A stretch of DNA of 64,000 nt from assembly GCF_001467945.1 (NCBI RefSeq), contig NZ_LNYQ01000013.1, positions 576,626 to 640,625 on the forward strand. The letters run 5' to 3'. This document shows positions 28,531 to 37,673 of the stretch, piece by piece; the stretch's first letter is position 1, and each line of letters opens with the position of its first letter. The translations under genes were made by a program, and so were the position numbers. The stretch is from Legionella parisiensis (GTDB lineage: Bacteria; Pseudomonadota; Gammaproteobacteria; Legionellales; Legionellaceae). The notes below the pieces were generated by a model, which saw nothing but the letters and a program-made list of their open reading frames with translations, searched no databases and had not been told where the DNA came from.

Positions 28531-28892
28531 TTTATACTCGCTCTAGGTTAAATTTATATATATATTACACAAATTATACAATAGTAACATTAAGTAATTA
28601 TTATGTAATCGATATATCTGGTGGGTTCCCAACCAATAGCACTACTAGAGTATACCCTAAAAGGGTGTTATCCCTAAGTAGCCAGGGATACATCTCTCTT
28701 TTCATTTTTTGTTTGTTTTTCCATGTGCAATAGGGCCTTACTGCAACCTTGAGCCATAGAATAACCCGACTAAGCTTAGATGAACATGGCATGTGTTTGC
28801 GCTGAATCATTAATGGACAGTATGCTTTTTATAAAATAAAATATGATTTCTTTTTATGCAAAAAGCAATATCACATCAAGGAGGTAGAGAAT
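28531..28892. other. 362-bp divergent intergenic region (OTU-like / CDPS)
   Basis: Contains promoter space for both divergent genes and a small structured patch at ~28655-28695 with ACCCTAAAAGGGT and ATCCCT-AAGTAGCC-AGGGAT hairpins. The right end carries AAGGAGG (28879-28885), a strong ribosome binding site for the following gene. I see no convincing gene; the open frame at 28601-28810 has no coding features. Confidence 0.5.
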
Positions 28893-29663
28893 ATGAATTT
28901 AATGGATAACAGGATTGTGAAAGCTTCCTTTAGAGAAAACCCTGTAGAAGAAAGAAAACGATTTCCTCAATCCGCTTGCCTTATGCCCATTAGTGTTGGA
29001 CAACCAATCCATGAGGGTGAAAAATTTGCAGCGGTGATTAAACTCATTAATGGGGCATTTAAACAGTGTACCATCTTGGTTGATGATAGCGTTCAACGTC
29101 ATACGATGGGCATTATGCATCATGCGACACCAGATGAATTATACCAGCTCGCTGTGAAAGAGGGTGATGATTGGGTGTTGCGAAATGAAATAGCTTACAA
29201 TCAATTAACCATTCCTTTTGAAATTATGCGCTGGGATGATTGGTACAACAGTCCCAATTACATCGACAGTTATGTACGTGTGCAAAAAGAATATGAATCT
29301 AATGAATCCTTTCGTCATGCGATTCATGCCAATATTGATGATTTTTTAACACGATACTTGAATCGATTTTCTATTGTGGATGTTGATTATGAGCGTGCAT
29401 CCAGACTTTGTCTTGATTATTTGCTTGAAGAGTGTTCGGTGATGTGCCTATGGCCACAAAAAGCATATGATTTTGAAGTTTATCCTAGCGGCAGAAACAA
29501 GGCGATGGCAGCCACTTATGAATATTTAATAAAGCCTCATTATCCAAATTATTTAAGACCTGTTGCACTTCGATTTAAAAAATATCCTAGAAAGTCAACA
29601 GAAGATGAATTTCAAATGATTCAGGAAGCTGCTCAGGAAGGATCTGGGGTTGGCGATTTTTAA
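28893..29663 (+). CDS. tRNA-dependent cyclodipeptide synthase, XYP subfamily
   Basis: A 256-residue protein matching cyclodipeptide synthases, which take two aminoacyl-tRNAs and make a cyclic dipeptide. Aligning by eye to AlbC: CLMPISVGQ places Ser 34 at the catalytic Ser37 and Gln 37 at position 40. DYLLEEC gives Tyr 176 and Glu 180 (AlbC Tyr178/Glu182). FEVYPSG gives Tyr 197-Pro 198 at 202-203. Non-Asn at 40 with Tyr-Pro at 202-203 defines the XYP subfamily, described from Rickettsiella and Fluoribacter dumoffii. AAGGAGG precedes the ATG. No P450, oxidase or methyltransferase tailoring gene is adjacent, so the product may be the unmodified diketopiperazine. Its amino acids are unknown. Confidence 0.85.
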   Translation: MNLMDNRIVKASFRENPVEERKRFPQSACLMPISVGQPIHEGEKFAAVIKLINGAFKQCTILVDDSVQRHTMGIMHHATPDELYQLAVKEGDDWVLRNEIAYNQLTIPFEIMRWDDWYNSPNYIDSYVRVQKEYESNESFRHAIHANIDDFLTRYLNRFSIVDVDYERASRLCLDYLLEECSVMCLWPQKAYDFEVYPSGRNKAMAATYEYLIKPHYPNYLRPVALRFKKYPRKSTEDEFQMIQEAAQEGSGVGDF

Positions 29664-29681
29664 GCGATTCGTTTAGATGTG

Positions 29682-29761
29682 TAGCCTGTGTGCAGCGAGA
29701 CGAAACCTGGTTTTACTTTTTAAAAATTTTTCCTAAGTTATGCCCCGCTGCCCTCAGGCTA
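29682..29761. repeat. Dispersed palindromic element, copy 2
   Basis: TAGCCTG-TG-TGCAGCG on the left and CGCTGCC-CT-CAGGCTA on the right are imperfect inverted ends of an ~80-bp element. Its left end plus AGACGAAACCTGG resembles the dnaK-dnaJ hairpin (12146-12237). It lies between the convergent cyclodipeptide synthase and histidine kinase genes. Confidence 0.6.
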
Positions 29762-29779
29762 AAAACAAAAATATCTAAA

Positions 29780-32254
29780 TTAGTGAGATACTTTAGTTTT
29801 TATCCATTTTTGAATTTCAGAAGTTGTTTCATCAATCACTTGAGTCATTTGCTGATATAATTTCTCCAATAAATCACATTGTCCTGATTTCCAATAACGC
29901 TCAAGATATTGGCACGCGATTTTTAAACGGATGGCACCGACGTATACCACGCCCCCCTTAATTTTATGGGCAAGTTGCAGGGTTTTTTCCCAGTCGCCTT
30001 GTGCATGTGCTTTTTTTAGAAGGGTAATATCCTCAACAAGAGAATGATGAAGCATTAGTTGGAGCATCTTACAGAGCATATCTTCTGTACCGGTAGTTTT
30101 AATTCCTTCTTTAATATCAAGTAGAGGAAATTCAGAAAGCTCAAAAAATTGTTCTTCTGTTGCGGGTGAATCTAAAACACCAAGTCCGGGAGCGATTCCT
30201 TTTTCTTTTTGTATGGAGGGAATGAATGAGTTCAAAATATCACAACAGTTTTTTTGAGTCAGTGGTTTACTAAATACTGCATTTATACCTGACTCAATGC
30301 AACGTTGCTTATTTTCTTCACCAACATGAGCTGTTAGCGCAATAATAGGGGTGTGATGGTTTTTAGCAATTTCTTGGACACGAATGTGATGGGTCACTTG
30401 ATAACCATCCATATCAGGTAACCCAATATCCATAAAAATTAAATCGTACTTGTTTTTCTTCCAGAATTGCAATGCTGATTGTCCATCAGTTGCTATATCA
30501 ACGTGACAATTACATTGATTCAACATTTCTTTTGCGATTGTTTGTGCAATGGTGTTGTCTTCAACTAATAGGATACGGTGTTTGAATAATTTTGCGGATG
30601 AATCCCGAGCTTGTTGAGTGATTGCACTATCTCGTGTAAAACTAGGAATATTAGGTTCAACAAAATCATTATCTATGCCTGTTTCATCCGCTAAAAGTGC
30701 TGTTTTTAAGGGAATGATACAGGTGAATAGTGTTCCTTTGGCAACCGTACTCTCAACATATATTTCCCCATCTAATTCATCAATAAACTGTTTGATTACT
30801 GCAAGACCTAGGCCTGCTCCTTTATAAATTCCTTTGTAGGAAGGTGTTAAGCGTTTAAATTGCAGGAAAATTTCCTGTTGTTTGTCCTTGGGAATGCCCA
30901 TGCCACTGTCTTCTACGATGAATTGAATGATGATTTCGCGATTTTCTCGTTTTGCCAGTTTAGCGGTTAATTTTACAAAGCCTGTATCTGTGAAGTTCAA
31001 TGAATTAGCAATTAGCTCGAGTAAAATTCGATGAATGCGCACAGGATCACCAATGAGGTAATTGGGAATATTTGGATCAAAATCGAATGATAAACGCAGG
31101 TGTTTTGCAGAGGCTTTGGCTTTATTAAGATTAATAACATGTTGAACGATTCGTTGTAAGACGAATTTTTTCCTAACTTTGGGCACTTCGCCAGAACTTA
31201 CATGAATTGCTTCAAGAACCTCGTCCATAAAATCAAGCAAAGCATGGCTGGATGCGACTAGATTATCCGCATATTCTTTAATCTGATCACTTTTTGCTTC
31301 AGCTTTGATGAGATCTGCAAATCCAACGATGCCAGTGAGAGGAGTGCGGATGTCATGGCGCATATTTTCAAGAAACTCTGTTTTTGCAAGGCTTGCTGCT
31401 TCGGCTTTTTCTTTTGCAATTTTGAGTTCTGCTTCAATTTTTTTGCGATCAGTGATGTTAATTGAAATACCAAGTACTCCGGTAATTTCACCTTTTTTAT
31501 TACGCATCGGAGATTTATGACTTAAAAAAATGGCATTTTTACCTTCGATTAGGGCTTTTTCTTCAATAATTTCAGTTTCACCCGTTTGCATAATATAAAG
31601 ATCATTTTGACGGAATAACGCTGCTTGATGATCACCCCATGGTAGATCAAAATCAGTTTTTCCTATAAGTTCGTAGCCAAATTGAAATCCTACACTTTGG
31701 GCCTGTCGGTTATTGCATCCCAAATACACCCCATTTTTGTCTTTCCAATAAACATGCCCTGGCATATTGGCAAGAATGTTTTCTAAAGTTGATTGTGTTC
31801 TTTCCTGGCTTGAACGCAAATCTGCTTCTTGCTTTTTACGATGGGTAATATTAAGTGAGATGCCTAGAATACCTACGACATTTCCTTGTTCATCGCGGAG
31901 AGGGGTTTTCCTAGTTAATACAACTGCTTGTTGTCCATTGGCCAATGTTCCAGTTTCTTCCAGCTCTAACGAAGAATTAAGCGCCATTACTTTTAAATCA
32001 TTATTGCGAATTGTTTCTGCAGATGCTGCCCATGGCATATCAAAATCTGTTTTTCCAATTACGGATTTCATGCCGGTCATTTCAAGCATGATGTCATTAC
32101 AACCTAGATACACCCCATTTTTGTCTTTCCAATAAATACTGCCTGGCAATTCTTTAAGAATACTTGCAAGAATAGCAGGATTTGCTTCAACGGAAGGTGG
32201 GGCAGGAGATTCCTTAGAATTACTGATTTTAATTTTAGCTTTCTTTTCTGACAT
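29780..32254 (-). CDS. Hybrid sensor histidine kinase (PAS-PAS-HisKA-HATPase-REC-Hpt)
   Basis: An 824-residue cytosolic phosphorelay protein. Two tandem PAS domains (~28-145 and ~155-275) share GSIYWKDKNGVYLGCN / GHVYWKDKNGVYLGCN and end in GILGISLNIT / GVLGISINIT, so they are duplicates. Next come a HisKA domain with MRHDIRTPL (His ~300), a HATPase with EDSGMGIPKDKQ and GAGLGLAVIKQF, and a receiver domain with IFMDIGLPDMDG (Asp ~609). The C-terminal Hpt domain carries LAHKIKGGVVYVGAIRL (His ~763). The order resembles ArcB-type kinases but without membrane helices. No partner regulator is adjacent. The PAS ligand is unknown. Confidence 0.93.
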   Translation of the reverse strand: MSEKKAKIKISNSKESPAPPSVEANPAILASILKELPGSIYWKDKNGVYLGCNDIMLEMTGMKSVIGKTDFDMPWAASAETIRNNDLKVMALNSSLELEETGTLANGQQAVVLTRKTPLRDEQGNVVGILGISLNITHRKKQEADLRSSQERTQSTLENILANMPGHVYWKDKNGVYLGCNNRQAQSVGFQFGYELIGKTDFDLPWGDHQAALFRQNDLYIMQTGETEIIEEKALIEGKNAIFLSHKSPMRNKKGEITGVLGISINITDRKKIEAELKIAKEKAEAASLAKTEFLENMRHDIRTPLTGIVGFADLIKAEAKSDQIKEYADNLVASSHALLDFMDEVLEAIHVSSGEVPKVRKKFVLQRIVQHVINLNKAKASAKHLRLSFDFDPNIPNYLIGDPVRIHRILLELIANSLNFTDTGFVKLTAKLAKRENREIIIQFIVEDSGMGIPKDKQQEIFLQFKRLTPSYKGIYKGAGLGLAVIKQFIDELDGEIYVESTVAKGTLFTCIIPLKTALLADETGIDNDFVEPNIPSFTRDSAITQQARDSSAKLFKHRILLVEDNTIAQTIAKEMLNQCNCHVDIATDGQSALQFWKKNKYDLIFMDIGLPDMDGYQVTHHIRVQEIAKNHHTPIIALTAHVGEENKQRCIESGINAVFSKPLTQKNCCDILNSFIPSIQKEKGIAPGLGVLDSPATEEQFFELSEFPLLDIKEGIKTTGTEDMLCKMLQLMLHHSLVEDITLLKKAHAQGDWEKTLQLAHKIKGGVVYVGAIRLKIACQYLERYWKSGQCDLLEKLYQQMTQVIDETTSEIQKWIKTKVSH

Positions 32255-32434
32255 AAGTGCTCTCTTTTATTCTTAAAGTTATAGACCCAATATTGACGGC
32301 ATACAAGATAAGAAGGACATATTTAAAAAATGAATTAAGATAACTTAATTGAATTCTAAAAACGTCTTCTTTTTCTTGCTTAATTAGCTCTCGGAGTTTT
32401 TAATAAAGAAAGGTTTATTTATTTGGAGAAAGGA

Positions 32435-32893
32435 ATGCCAGTAAGTAAAGAATGTATTAAATTATTGCAAAATTTGGTAGTTAATTATGGAGAAGAAGGA
32501 GGGAGTGATGTGGATTACGCATCAATTTATCCTTTATTAAAGGAATTTCTTGTTTTAGTCATACATAATCAGAAAAATCATAAAGATGAGCGAATTATTG
32601 GCTTTCTCAGTACTTCTGCTTTGCTTTTGGAAGAAAATCCTTGCTTTGTTGAAGCATGTAGACTGTTCGCCATCTCTTATCAACAAAAAACTCATGCTTT
32701 AGATTCAATGTTGGATGAGGAGTTCAATATTCAATCTGAACTGGATGAGTCTTGGGGTAAGCAACTCGAGTCGGAGGTGAGTCAATCTCTAGAGCCTTCT
32801 CGTTTTTTTGTGCAGTTACAAGAAGCTATTACTAAGAGGGCCCAACGTATTGCAGAGAAAAAAAAGGAAATATTGGAAAATCCTACACCATAA
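32435..32893 (+). CDS. Hypothetical protein
   Basis: A 152-residue soluble, mostly helical protein, starting MPVSKECIKLLQNLVVNYGE and ending with a charged helix (RAQRIAEKKKEILENPTP). No known motif. ATG 32435 is chosen because GGAG lies six bases upstream; an in-frame TTG at 32423 would overlap that site. It is divergent from the histidine kinase gene. Function unknown. Confidence 0.6.
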   Translation: MPVSKECIKLLQNLVVNYGEEGGSDVDYASIYPLLKEFLVLVIHNQKNHKDERIIGFLSTSALLLEENPCFVEACRLFAISYQQKTHALDSMLDEEFNIQSELDESWGKQLESEVSQSLEPSRFFVQLQEAITKRAQRIAEKKKEILENPTP

Positions 32894-33023
32894 ACATTTT
32901 ATCTAAACAAAAGCGGTTGCACTTGTTTTAGAGGATGAAAATAAATTCATCAGGGATTCTCCATCGATTCCATAAGAATATGAATTCTGATATTCATTCT
33001 CTATGAAAATTTAATTTGTTAGT

Positions 33024-34394
33024 TTATCCCAAAAGAGCGCGAATTATCTTCAATTTTAACTGATTGTATGGCCTGTATTTTATAGGTAGTTCAAACCAAA
33101 AAGGCCTTTTCAAAATACTTTTGAAGTGGCTGAACGTTTTAAAACCAGCTTCACCATGGTAACTTCCCATACCACTTTCCCCTACACCACCAAATGGAAG
33201 GTGGGAATTACAAATATGCATTACTACGTCATTAATACAACCACCGCCAAAGGAAACCTCATGCAAAATTTGTGTTTGCACGGTTGAGTTTTTCCCAAAA
33301 ATATAAAGTGATAAAGGGCGTGGATATTGTTTTATTTCCTGTAGAACAGTTTGCAGATCAGTAAAAGGAATAACGGGTAAAATTGGACCAAAAATCTCTT
33401 CTTTCATGATTTCATCGGCAAAACAGATATCCTTGAGAATTGTCGGCTCAATATAATTTTCTGTTTCGATGACTTGTCCCCCTGTAAACAATTTTTGAGG
33501 GTCGATGAGTTTTTTTAAGCGTTCTACATGTTTTTGGTTGATAATCCGTACATAGCTTTCGCTCGTCAGAGGATTAGACCCAATAACTTCGTTGATTTGG
33601 TTTTTGAGTTCTTCCAAAAAGGATAGATAAATTGATTCTTCAACTAAAAGATAATCCGGTGCAATACAGGTTTGGCCTGCGTTTAAAAATTTGCCCCAAA
33701 CAATGCGCTGGGCTGAAATCTTGAGATCGGCATCAGCAAAAACAAGGCAAGGGCTTTTTCCACCTAATTCGAGTGTGACAGGTGTTAGGTGCTCTGCAGC
33801 TGCTTTCGCTACAATTTTTCCTACAGTGGTACTACCAGTAAAAAAGAGCTTGTCAAAGCGAAAGTTAAGAAGCTCCTGAGTCACCGCAGCATCCCCTTCT
33901 GCGACATAAAGGTAAGCCGGATCAAAATTTTGATTTATTATTTTTGCGAGAGCAGATGAGGTATTTTGTGGTAGCTCACTTGGCTTGATAATGCTGGTGT
34001 TTCCTGCAGCCATAGCTGCGACTAAGGGGCTTAACGTCAGCTGATAGGGATAATTCCACGCACCGATAATGAGCGTCGTGCCGTACGGTTCGGGTAAGAT
34101 AAAACTCTTCCCTGGTTGAAGTACTAAGTCCGTTCTTTTGGCTTTTGGCTTAGCCCATTTTCGCACTGATTTTATTGCTTGATCAAGCTCATGATAAATC
34201 ATGGCAAGTTCGGTTAGGTAGGTTTCAAACTGGGATTTTTTTATATCTGCATAAAGCGCTTCAGAGAGGAGCTGCTCATTTTGTTTGATAATCGTTTTCA
34301 ATTTTTGCAGTTGTTGTTTACGAAAATCAATATTTTTAGCTTGTCCCGCAGCAGCAAATTTTCTCTGCTCTTCAACAACAGTGTGGATATTCAT
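33024..34394 (-). CDS. Aldehyde dehydrogenase (class 3 / coniferyl-aldehyde type)
   Basis: A 456-residue NAD(P)-dependent aldehyde dehydrogenase. It shows the cofactor-site IIGAWNYPYQLTLSPLVAAM, the GSTTVGKIVAKAAA loop, TLELGGKSPCLVFADADL (catalytic Glu), and FLNAGQTCIAPDYLLV (nucleophile Cys). NDVVMHICNSHLPFGGVGES follows near the C-terminus. A hydrophobic, basic C-terminal tail (FELPIKYRPYNQLKLKIIRALLG) resembles the membrane anchor of fatty aldehyde dehydrogenases (ALDH3 type). The substrate is likely a medium/long-chain or aromatic aldehyde. Confidence 0.92.
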   Translation of the reverse strand: MNIHTVVEEQRKFAAAGQAKNIDFRKQQLQKLKTIIKQNEQLLSEALYADIKKSQFETYLTELAMIYHELDQAIKSVRKWAKPKAKRTDLVLQPGKSFILPEPYGTTLIIGAWNYPYQLTLSPLVAAMAAGNTSIIKPSELPQNTSSALAKIINQNFDPAYLYVAEGDAAVTQELLNFRFDKLFFTGSTTVGKIVAKAAAEHLTPVTLELGGKSPCLVFADADLKISAQRIVWGKFLNAGQTCIAPDYLLVEESIYLSFLEELKNQINEVIGSNPLTSESYVRIINQKHVERLKKLIDPQKLFTGGQVIETENYIEPTILKDICFADEIMKEEIFGPILPVIPFTDLQTVLQEIKQYPRPLSLYIFGKNSTVQTQILHEVSFGGGCINDVVMHICNSHLPFGGVGESGMGSYHGEAGFKTFSHFKSILKRPFWFELPIKYRPYNQLKLKIIRALLG

Positions 34395-34554
34395 AAATTG
34401 ACACCAGTATAAAAAGTTTCTATTTATCAGCAGCTAAACTGTATTCTAGTCAAATCTCTCAGGCATATCTAGAGTTTCCCCACCTTATTTAACCTCAGGT
34501 TTTCCTTAGCGCAACTAAGTAATGAGCCACTCGTATTAAGTTAAAAACCAACTC

Positions 34555-34645
34555 TCTTGTCTACGCCCTGTCTCCTGTTCGCTGACGCATGATTCCTGGA
34601 TCCTACAAGCAAACCCACAAACAAGTCGTGTGGGCGGGGCCGTGG
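34555..34645. repeat. Possible second copy of the nested-hairpin repeat
   Basis: CTTGTCTACG near 34558 and CCCACA-AACAAGTCG-TGTGGG at ~34615-34637 recall the element at 20786-20850 (CTTGTCTACGG, CCCCACG-AACAAAC-CGTGGGG). The middle part differs. It lies in the 289-bp gap between two minus-strand genes. Confidence 0.4.
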
Positions 34646-34683
34646 TGATATCAGATTCATGTGCTCCATTACTGATTGTTTTT

Positions 34684-35751
34684 CTAATTAGGTGATGGGA
34701 GTTTGCTGCTTTTTGTATGTAAAATTTCGCTTTGTAACTCCATAATTTTCTGGGTGTACAACTTTTCTTTACCGTGCTTATCTTTGCATGCTGCTTTTTC
34801 TTCGGGCGTCATTCTAAGTAAGAGTTGGATGTAGTCATCATTTGCGATTTGTTTTTCCGGTAAATAGGTAGTTGAGAGTGACCCAGTTTTTACAAGCTCA
34901 ATCAGATTTGGCGTAATTGGTTGTTGTTTGATTAGATGATGTTGGGATAAGGCAGATTTGTTTTTATTTTCAGCATCTTCTTTAAGACCCTTTAAAACGG
35001 TACTCATTATTTGCAAAAACCGGGTTAATCCTGTAATTGGATTGAGTGTTCCAAGTGAAACCTCGCGAAGAATAGTCAAGCTTTTTTCTCTTAATGCATT
35101 TTCTAACAGATCATCCAGATCATTTACAAAAGGAGGCAATTCGACTGTGGAATTCAGACTATCCATAAAATGTGTATCAGACAGTAAACTTTTATGTTTT
35201 TCTCTTGTTTGATTATTTTGGTAAATGGTTCTATCCACGAATGAAGGAGTCAGGCTACTATGACAGGCTTCAGAGATACTCGTATTACGGCGTGTCGTGC
35301 GTCCTCTACCATGTTGTAATGTTGTATGTCCATAGATTGGCAAAATCCCTGTTTTGTAATAAGCAATTAATGTGTAAAAAAATAAATCTATACGACGATT
35401 TGCATGTTCAATAATATTTTTTTTAGACATGGCAAGGAGCGCATTTTGATCATGATGCTTTATCGCTAATTGATGGTTTGAATAAGGCAAATTGAGTGCG
35501 GCGCTATAATTGTCTTTGTATTCAGAGCGATGCCGTTTTTTTGATGTAAATTGCTTGTGTTCTTCTGCTTTTAATTTTGTAAAAAGGAGTGGATAGAGAG
35601 CTTTCGCAACTGGGGGAACAGTAGTTGTTGTTTTTTGAGCTGTATAAAATGGTGCTGTTGTTTTTTTTTGCACTGGCATTATTTGAGATTGATGTGTTTT
35701 AAATATAGAGGATTGTCTTATGGTTTTATCAATTTTAAATATTTGTCTCAT
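34684..35751 (-). CDS. Hypothetical protein, candidate effector
   Basis: A ~355-residue hydrophilic protein of no recognised family. It has a basic, low-complexity N-terminal part (Thr/Lys/Gln-rich to ~110), a central helix (RRIDLFFYTLIAYYKTGIL), an acidic helical segment (VNDLDDLLENALREKSLTIL), and a Lys/Ser-rich end. ATG 35751-35749 is chosen since GGAGG lies 8 bases upstream (35764-35760). The frame stays open 54 codons further to a TTG at 35913 with coding-like composition, so a longer form is possible. No signal peptide. Effector status is only a possibility. Confidence 0.6.
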   Translation of the reverse strand: MRQIFKIDKTIRQSSIFKTHQSQIMPVQKKTTAPFYTAQKTTTTVPPVAKALYPLLFTKLKAEEHKQFTSKKRHRSEYKDNYSAALNLPYSNHQLAIKHHDQNALLAMSKKNIIEHANRRIDLFFYTLIAYYKTGILPIYGHTTLQHGRGRTTRRNTSISEACHSSLTPSFVDRTIYQNNQTREKHKSLLSDTHFMDSLNSTVELPPFVNDLDDLLENALREKSLTILREVSLGTLNPITGLTRFLQIMSTVLKGLKEDAENKNKSALSQHHLIKQQPITPNLIELVKTGSLSTTYLPEKQIANDDYIQLLLRMTPEEKAACKDKHGKEKLYTQKIMELQSEILHTKSSKLPSPN

Positions 35752-35951
35752 TTTGCGGTCCTCCGAGATTGTTTCTAAAACACCAGAACTTTCCGAAAGT
35801 CTATTGCAGGCTTTTCTTGTATTTCGCTCTACAGCGAATTTCGAAAGAGGTCTATAACACTTATTTTCAAGATGTCTTAAGTTATCTTTGCATAAAGAGA
35901 CATAATTTGACAAGAGTGTAGTCTATGGGACAGATTGATTGTTTTCTTGAT

Positions 35952-36782
35952 TTATGAGCTTTTTTTCTTATTTGACTTTTCTGCAGATGTTCTCTTTTGC
36001 ATGCTTTCTTTTAAAAGAGAGATGAAATCAACTACATCCGCAGAGTTTTCGTTGACAACCTCAGTATCTTCCTCTTCTTTGATTACTGGTTGTTTGGCTA
36101 TTTGTTGATCAAGCCATTTTTTCAACGCATCACGATATTCGTTATGATATTTTTCAGGCTGCCATTTAGTGGTCATTTCATCGATTAAAGTAACAGCCAT
36201 TTTTATTTCTGATTGGGAAACCTTATAATTTTTAAAGTCTTCTTTAGGAACATCCATTTCCTTTTCTTCACGTATCTCATCTTTAAAATGAATTAAGTAT
36301 AAAAGCAGGGCATGATGATGAGGAAGGATTAAACAAATAGATTCTTTTGTCCGAATAATGACTTTGGCAACACCTGCCTTATTTGTTTTTTTTAACGATT
36401 CCCTTAATAATACATATGCTTTTTTATTTTTACTTTCTGGAATAAGGTAATAAGGTTTGATCAAGTAAAGACTATCAATTTCCTGAAAATCTACAAATTC
36501 TTCAATATTAATCGCTTTAAATAAATCCTGACTCGCCTTTTCGAACTTTTTTTCATCAACAATAATGTAACGGTCTTTTTCAAATTCAAATCCTTTCACC
36601 ACCTGGTCCCAAGGAACTTCTTTGCCGGTTTTTTCACTAATTCGTTGATAATGCACTCTGGATTTCGTTTTTTTATCAAGCAAATGAAATTTAAGTTCAT
36701 CTTGCTCTTCAATGGAATACAACGAAACCGGTATAGAAACAAGACCAAAGGAAATCTCGCCTTTCCAGATTGATTTAGGCAT
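35952..36782 (-). CDS. ku: DNA end-binding protein Ku
   Basis: Bacterial Ku is a homodimeric ring that binds double-strand DNA ends and recruits LigD for non-homologous end joining. The 276-residue protein begins MPKSIWKGEISFGLVSIPV, the family start, and contains the Ku core (FHLLDKKTKSRVHYQRI, IVDEKKFEKA, SLYLIKPYYLIPE) and the C-terminal MTTKWQPEKYHNEYRDAL helix. A Lys-rich tail follows. AAGGAT supports the ATG at 36782-36780. It is divergent from ligD, 178 bases away, forming a complete two-component NHEJ locus. Confidence 0.96.
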   Translation of the reverse strand: MPKSIWKGEISFGLVSIPVSLYSIEEQDELKFHLLDKKTKSRVHYQRISEKTGKEVPWDQVVKGFEFEKDRYIIVDEKKFEKASQDLFKAINIEEFVDFQEIDSLYLIKPYYLIPESKNKKAYVLLRESLKKTNKAGVAKVIIRTKESICLILPHHHALLLYLIHFKDEIREEKEMDVPKEDFKNYKVSQSEIKMAVTLIDEMTTKWQPEKYHNEYRDALKKWLDQQIAKQPVIKEEEDTEVVNENSADVVDFISLLKESMQKRTSAEKSNKKKSS

Positions 36783-36960
36783 TATCTTAATCCTTAATAA
36801 CAATTCTTATTCAAAGAGTAGACTATTTTTAAAAGTCATAGAGGAATAAGCCATTTATGCAGACAGGAAGAGCAGGGTGGTGTTTACCTAAAATGGAGAT
36901 GAGTGGAAATTCTTGGTATTTTTCTTAAAATTAAAGTAATCATTCTGAAAGGAGCGATAC

Positions 36961-37578
36961 ATGGGTATTGAGCCTTATCGTAAAAAAAGGAATTTTAATA
37001 AGACTCCTGAGCCTAAAGGCGATGTTTCTTTTGAAACGAACTATTTATTTGTGATTCAAAAACATGCTGCCAGTCATCTTCACTATGATTTTCGTCTTGA
37101 ATTAAATGGGGTTCTATTGAGTTGGGCGGTTCCCAAAGGTCCCTGTTTTGATCCATCGGTAAAGCGTCTTGCAGTGCATGTCGAAGATCATCCCATTGAA
37201 TACGGTTATTTTGAAGGAATAATACCTGAGGGGCAATATGGTGCAGGTAATGTGATGTTATGGGATAAAGGCATCTGGAAACCTCTCGATGCGGATCCTG
37301 AAAAAGCTTATAAATCAGGTCACTTACGTTTCGAGTTGGAGGCCATCAAGTTAAAAGGGCGCTGGGATTTAGTACGTTTTAAGGATGAGAAGCATTGGTT
37401 TTTAATCAAATTCAAAGACGAATTTACTAGAAAACTGAAAGAATATGACATCATTGAAGCAGAACCAGATAGTGTGCTGACCAATCTCTCGATCGATGAA
37501 ATTGGGGCGTATTATAGTGGAACAAATCAGTCTAATAAAAGTGACATAAAAAAAAACTGCATAATAAGCGCGATCTAG
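36961..37578 (+). CDS. ligD: LigD phosphoesterase domain (first part of frameshifted ligD)
   Basis: A 205-residue frame holding the LigD 3'-phosphoesterase domain, which trims 3' ends during end joining. It has FVIQKHAASHLHYDFRLELN with the catalytic His/His/Asp/Arg set, AVPKGPCFDPSVKRLAVHVE, DHPIEYGYFEGIIPEGQYGAG and the ending WFLIKFKDEF. After residue ~196 the frame leaves the linker at a nine-A run (37548-37556) and stops at TAG 37576-37578. Adding one A restores a single PE-LIG-POL protein of ~834 residues with the following frame, the order and size known for Pseudomonas LigD. GGAG precedes the ATG. Confidence 0.9.
   Translation: MGIEPYRKKRNFNKTPEPKGDVSFETNYLFVIQKHAASHLHYDFRLELNGVLLSWAVPKGPCFDPSVKRLAVHVEDHPIEYGYFEGIIPEGQYGAGNVMLWDKGIWKPLDADPEKAYKSGHLRFELEAIKLKGRWDLVRFKDEKHWFLIKFKDEFTRKLKEYDIIEAEPDSVLTNLSIDEIGAYYSGTNQSNKSDIKKNCIISAI
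37548..37556 (+). other. Nine-A homopolymer at the ligD frameshift
   Basis: The run follows GTGACAT. With ten A the sequence reads S-D-I-K-K-K-L-H-N-K-R and continues straight into ligase-domain sequence (FPGFIPPQLATLADDAPDSS) without a stop. With nine A the phosphoesterase frame ends 22 bases later. This is either a sequencing or assembly error, a recent mutation, or a site of transcriptional slippage. Confidence 0.85.
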
Positions 37579-37673
37579 AACTTTCTGAGCACTTATGCAC
37601 CAGTTCCTTCCCCGGTTTTATTCCACCTCAACTGGCTACACTAGCTGACGATGCTCCTGACAGTTCAGATTGG

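Noticed and set aside
28601-28810. 69-aa minus-strand frame between the OTU-like and CDPS genes
   Set aside because: No coding features and it overlaps hairpin-rich intergenic sequence.
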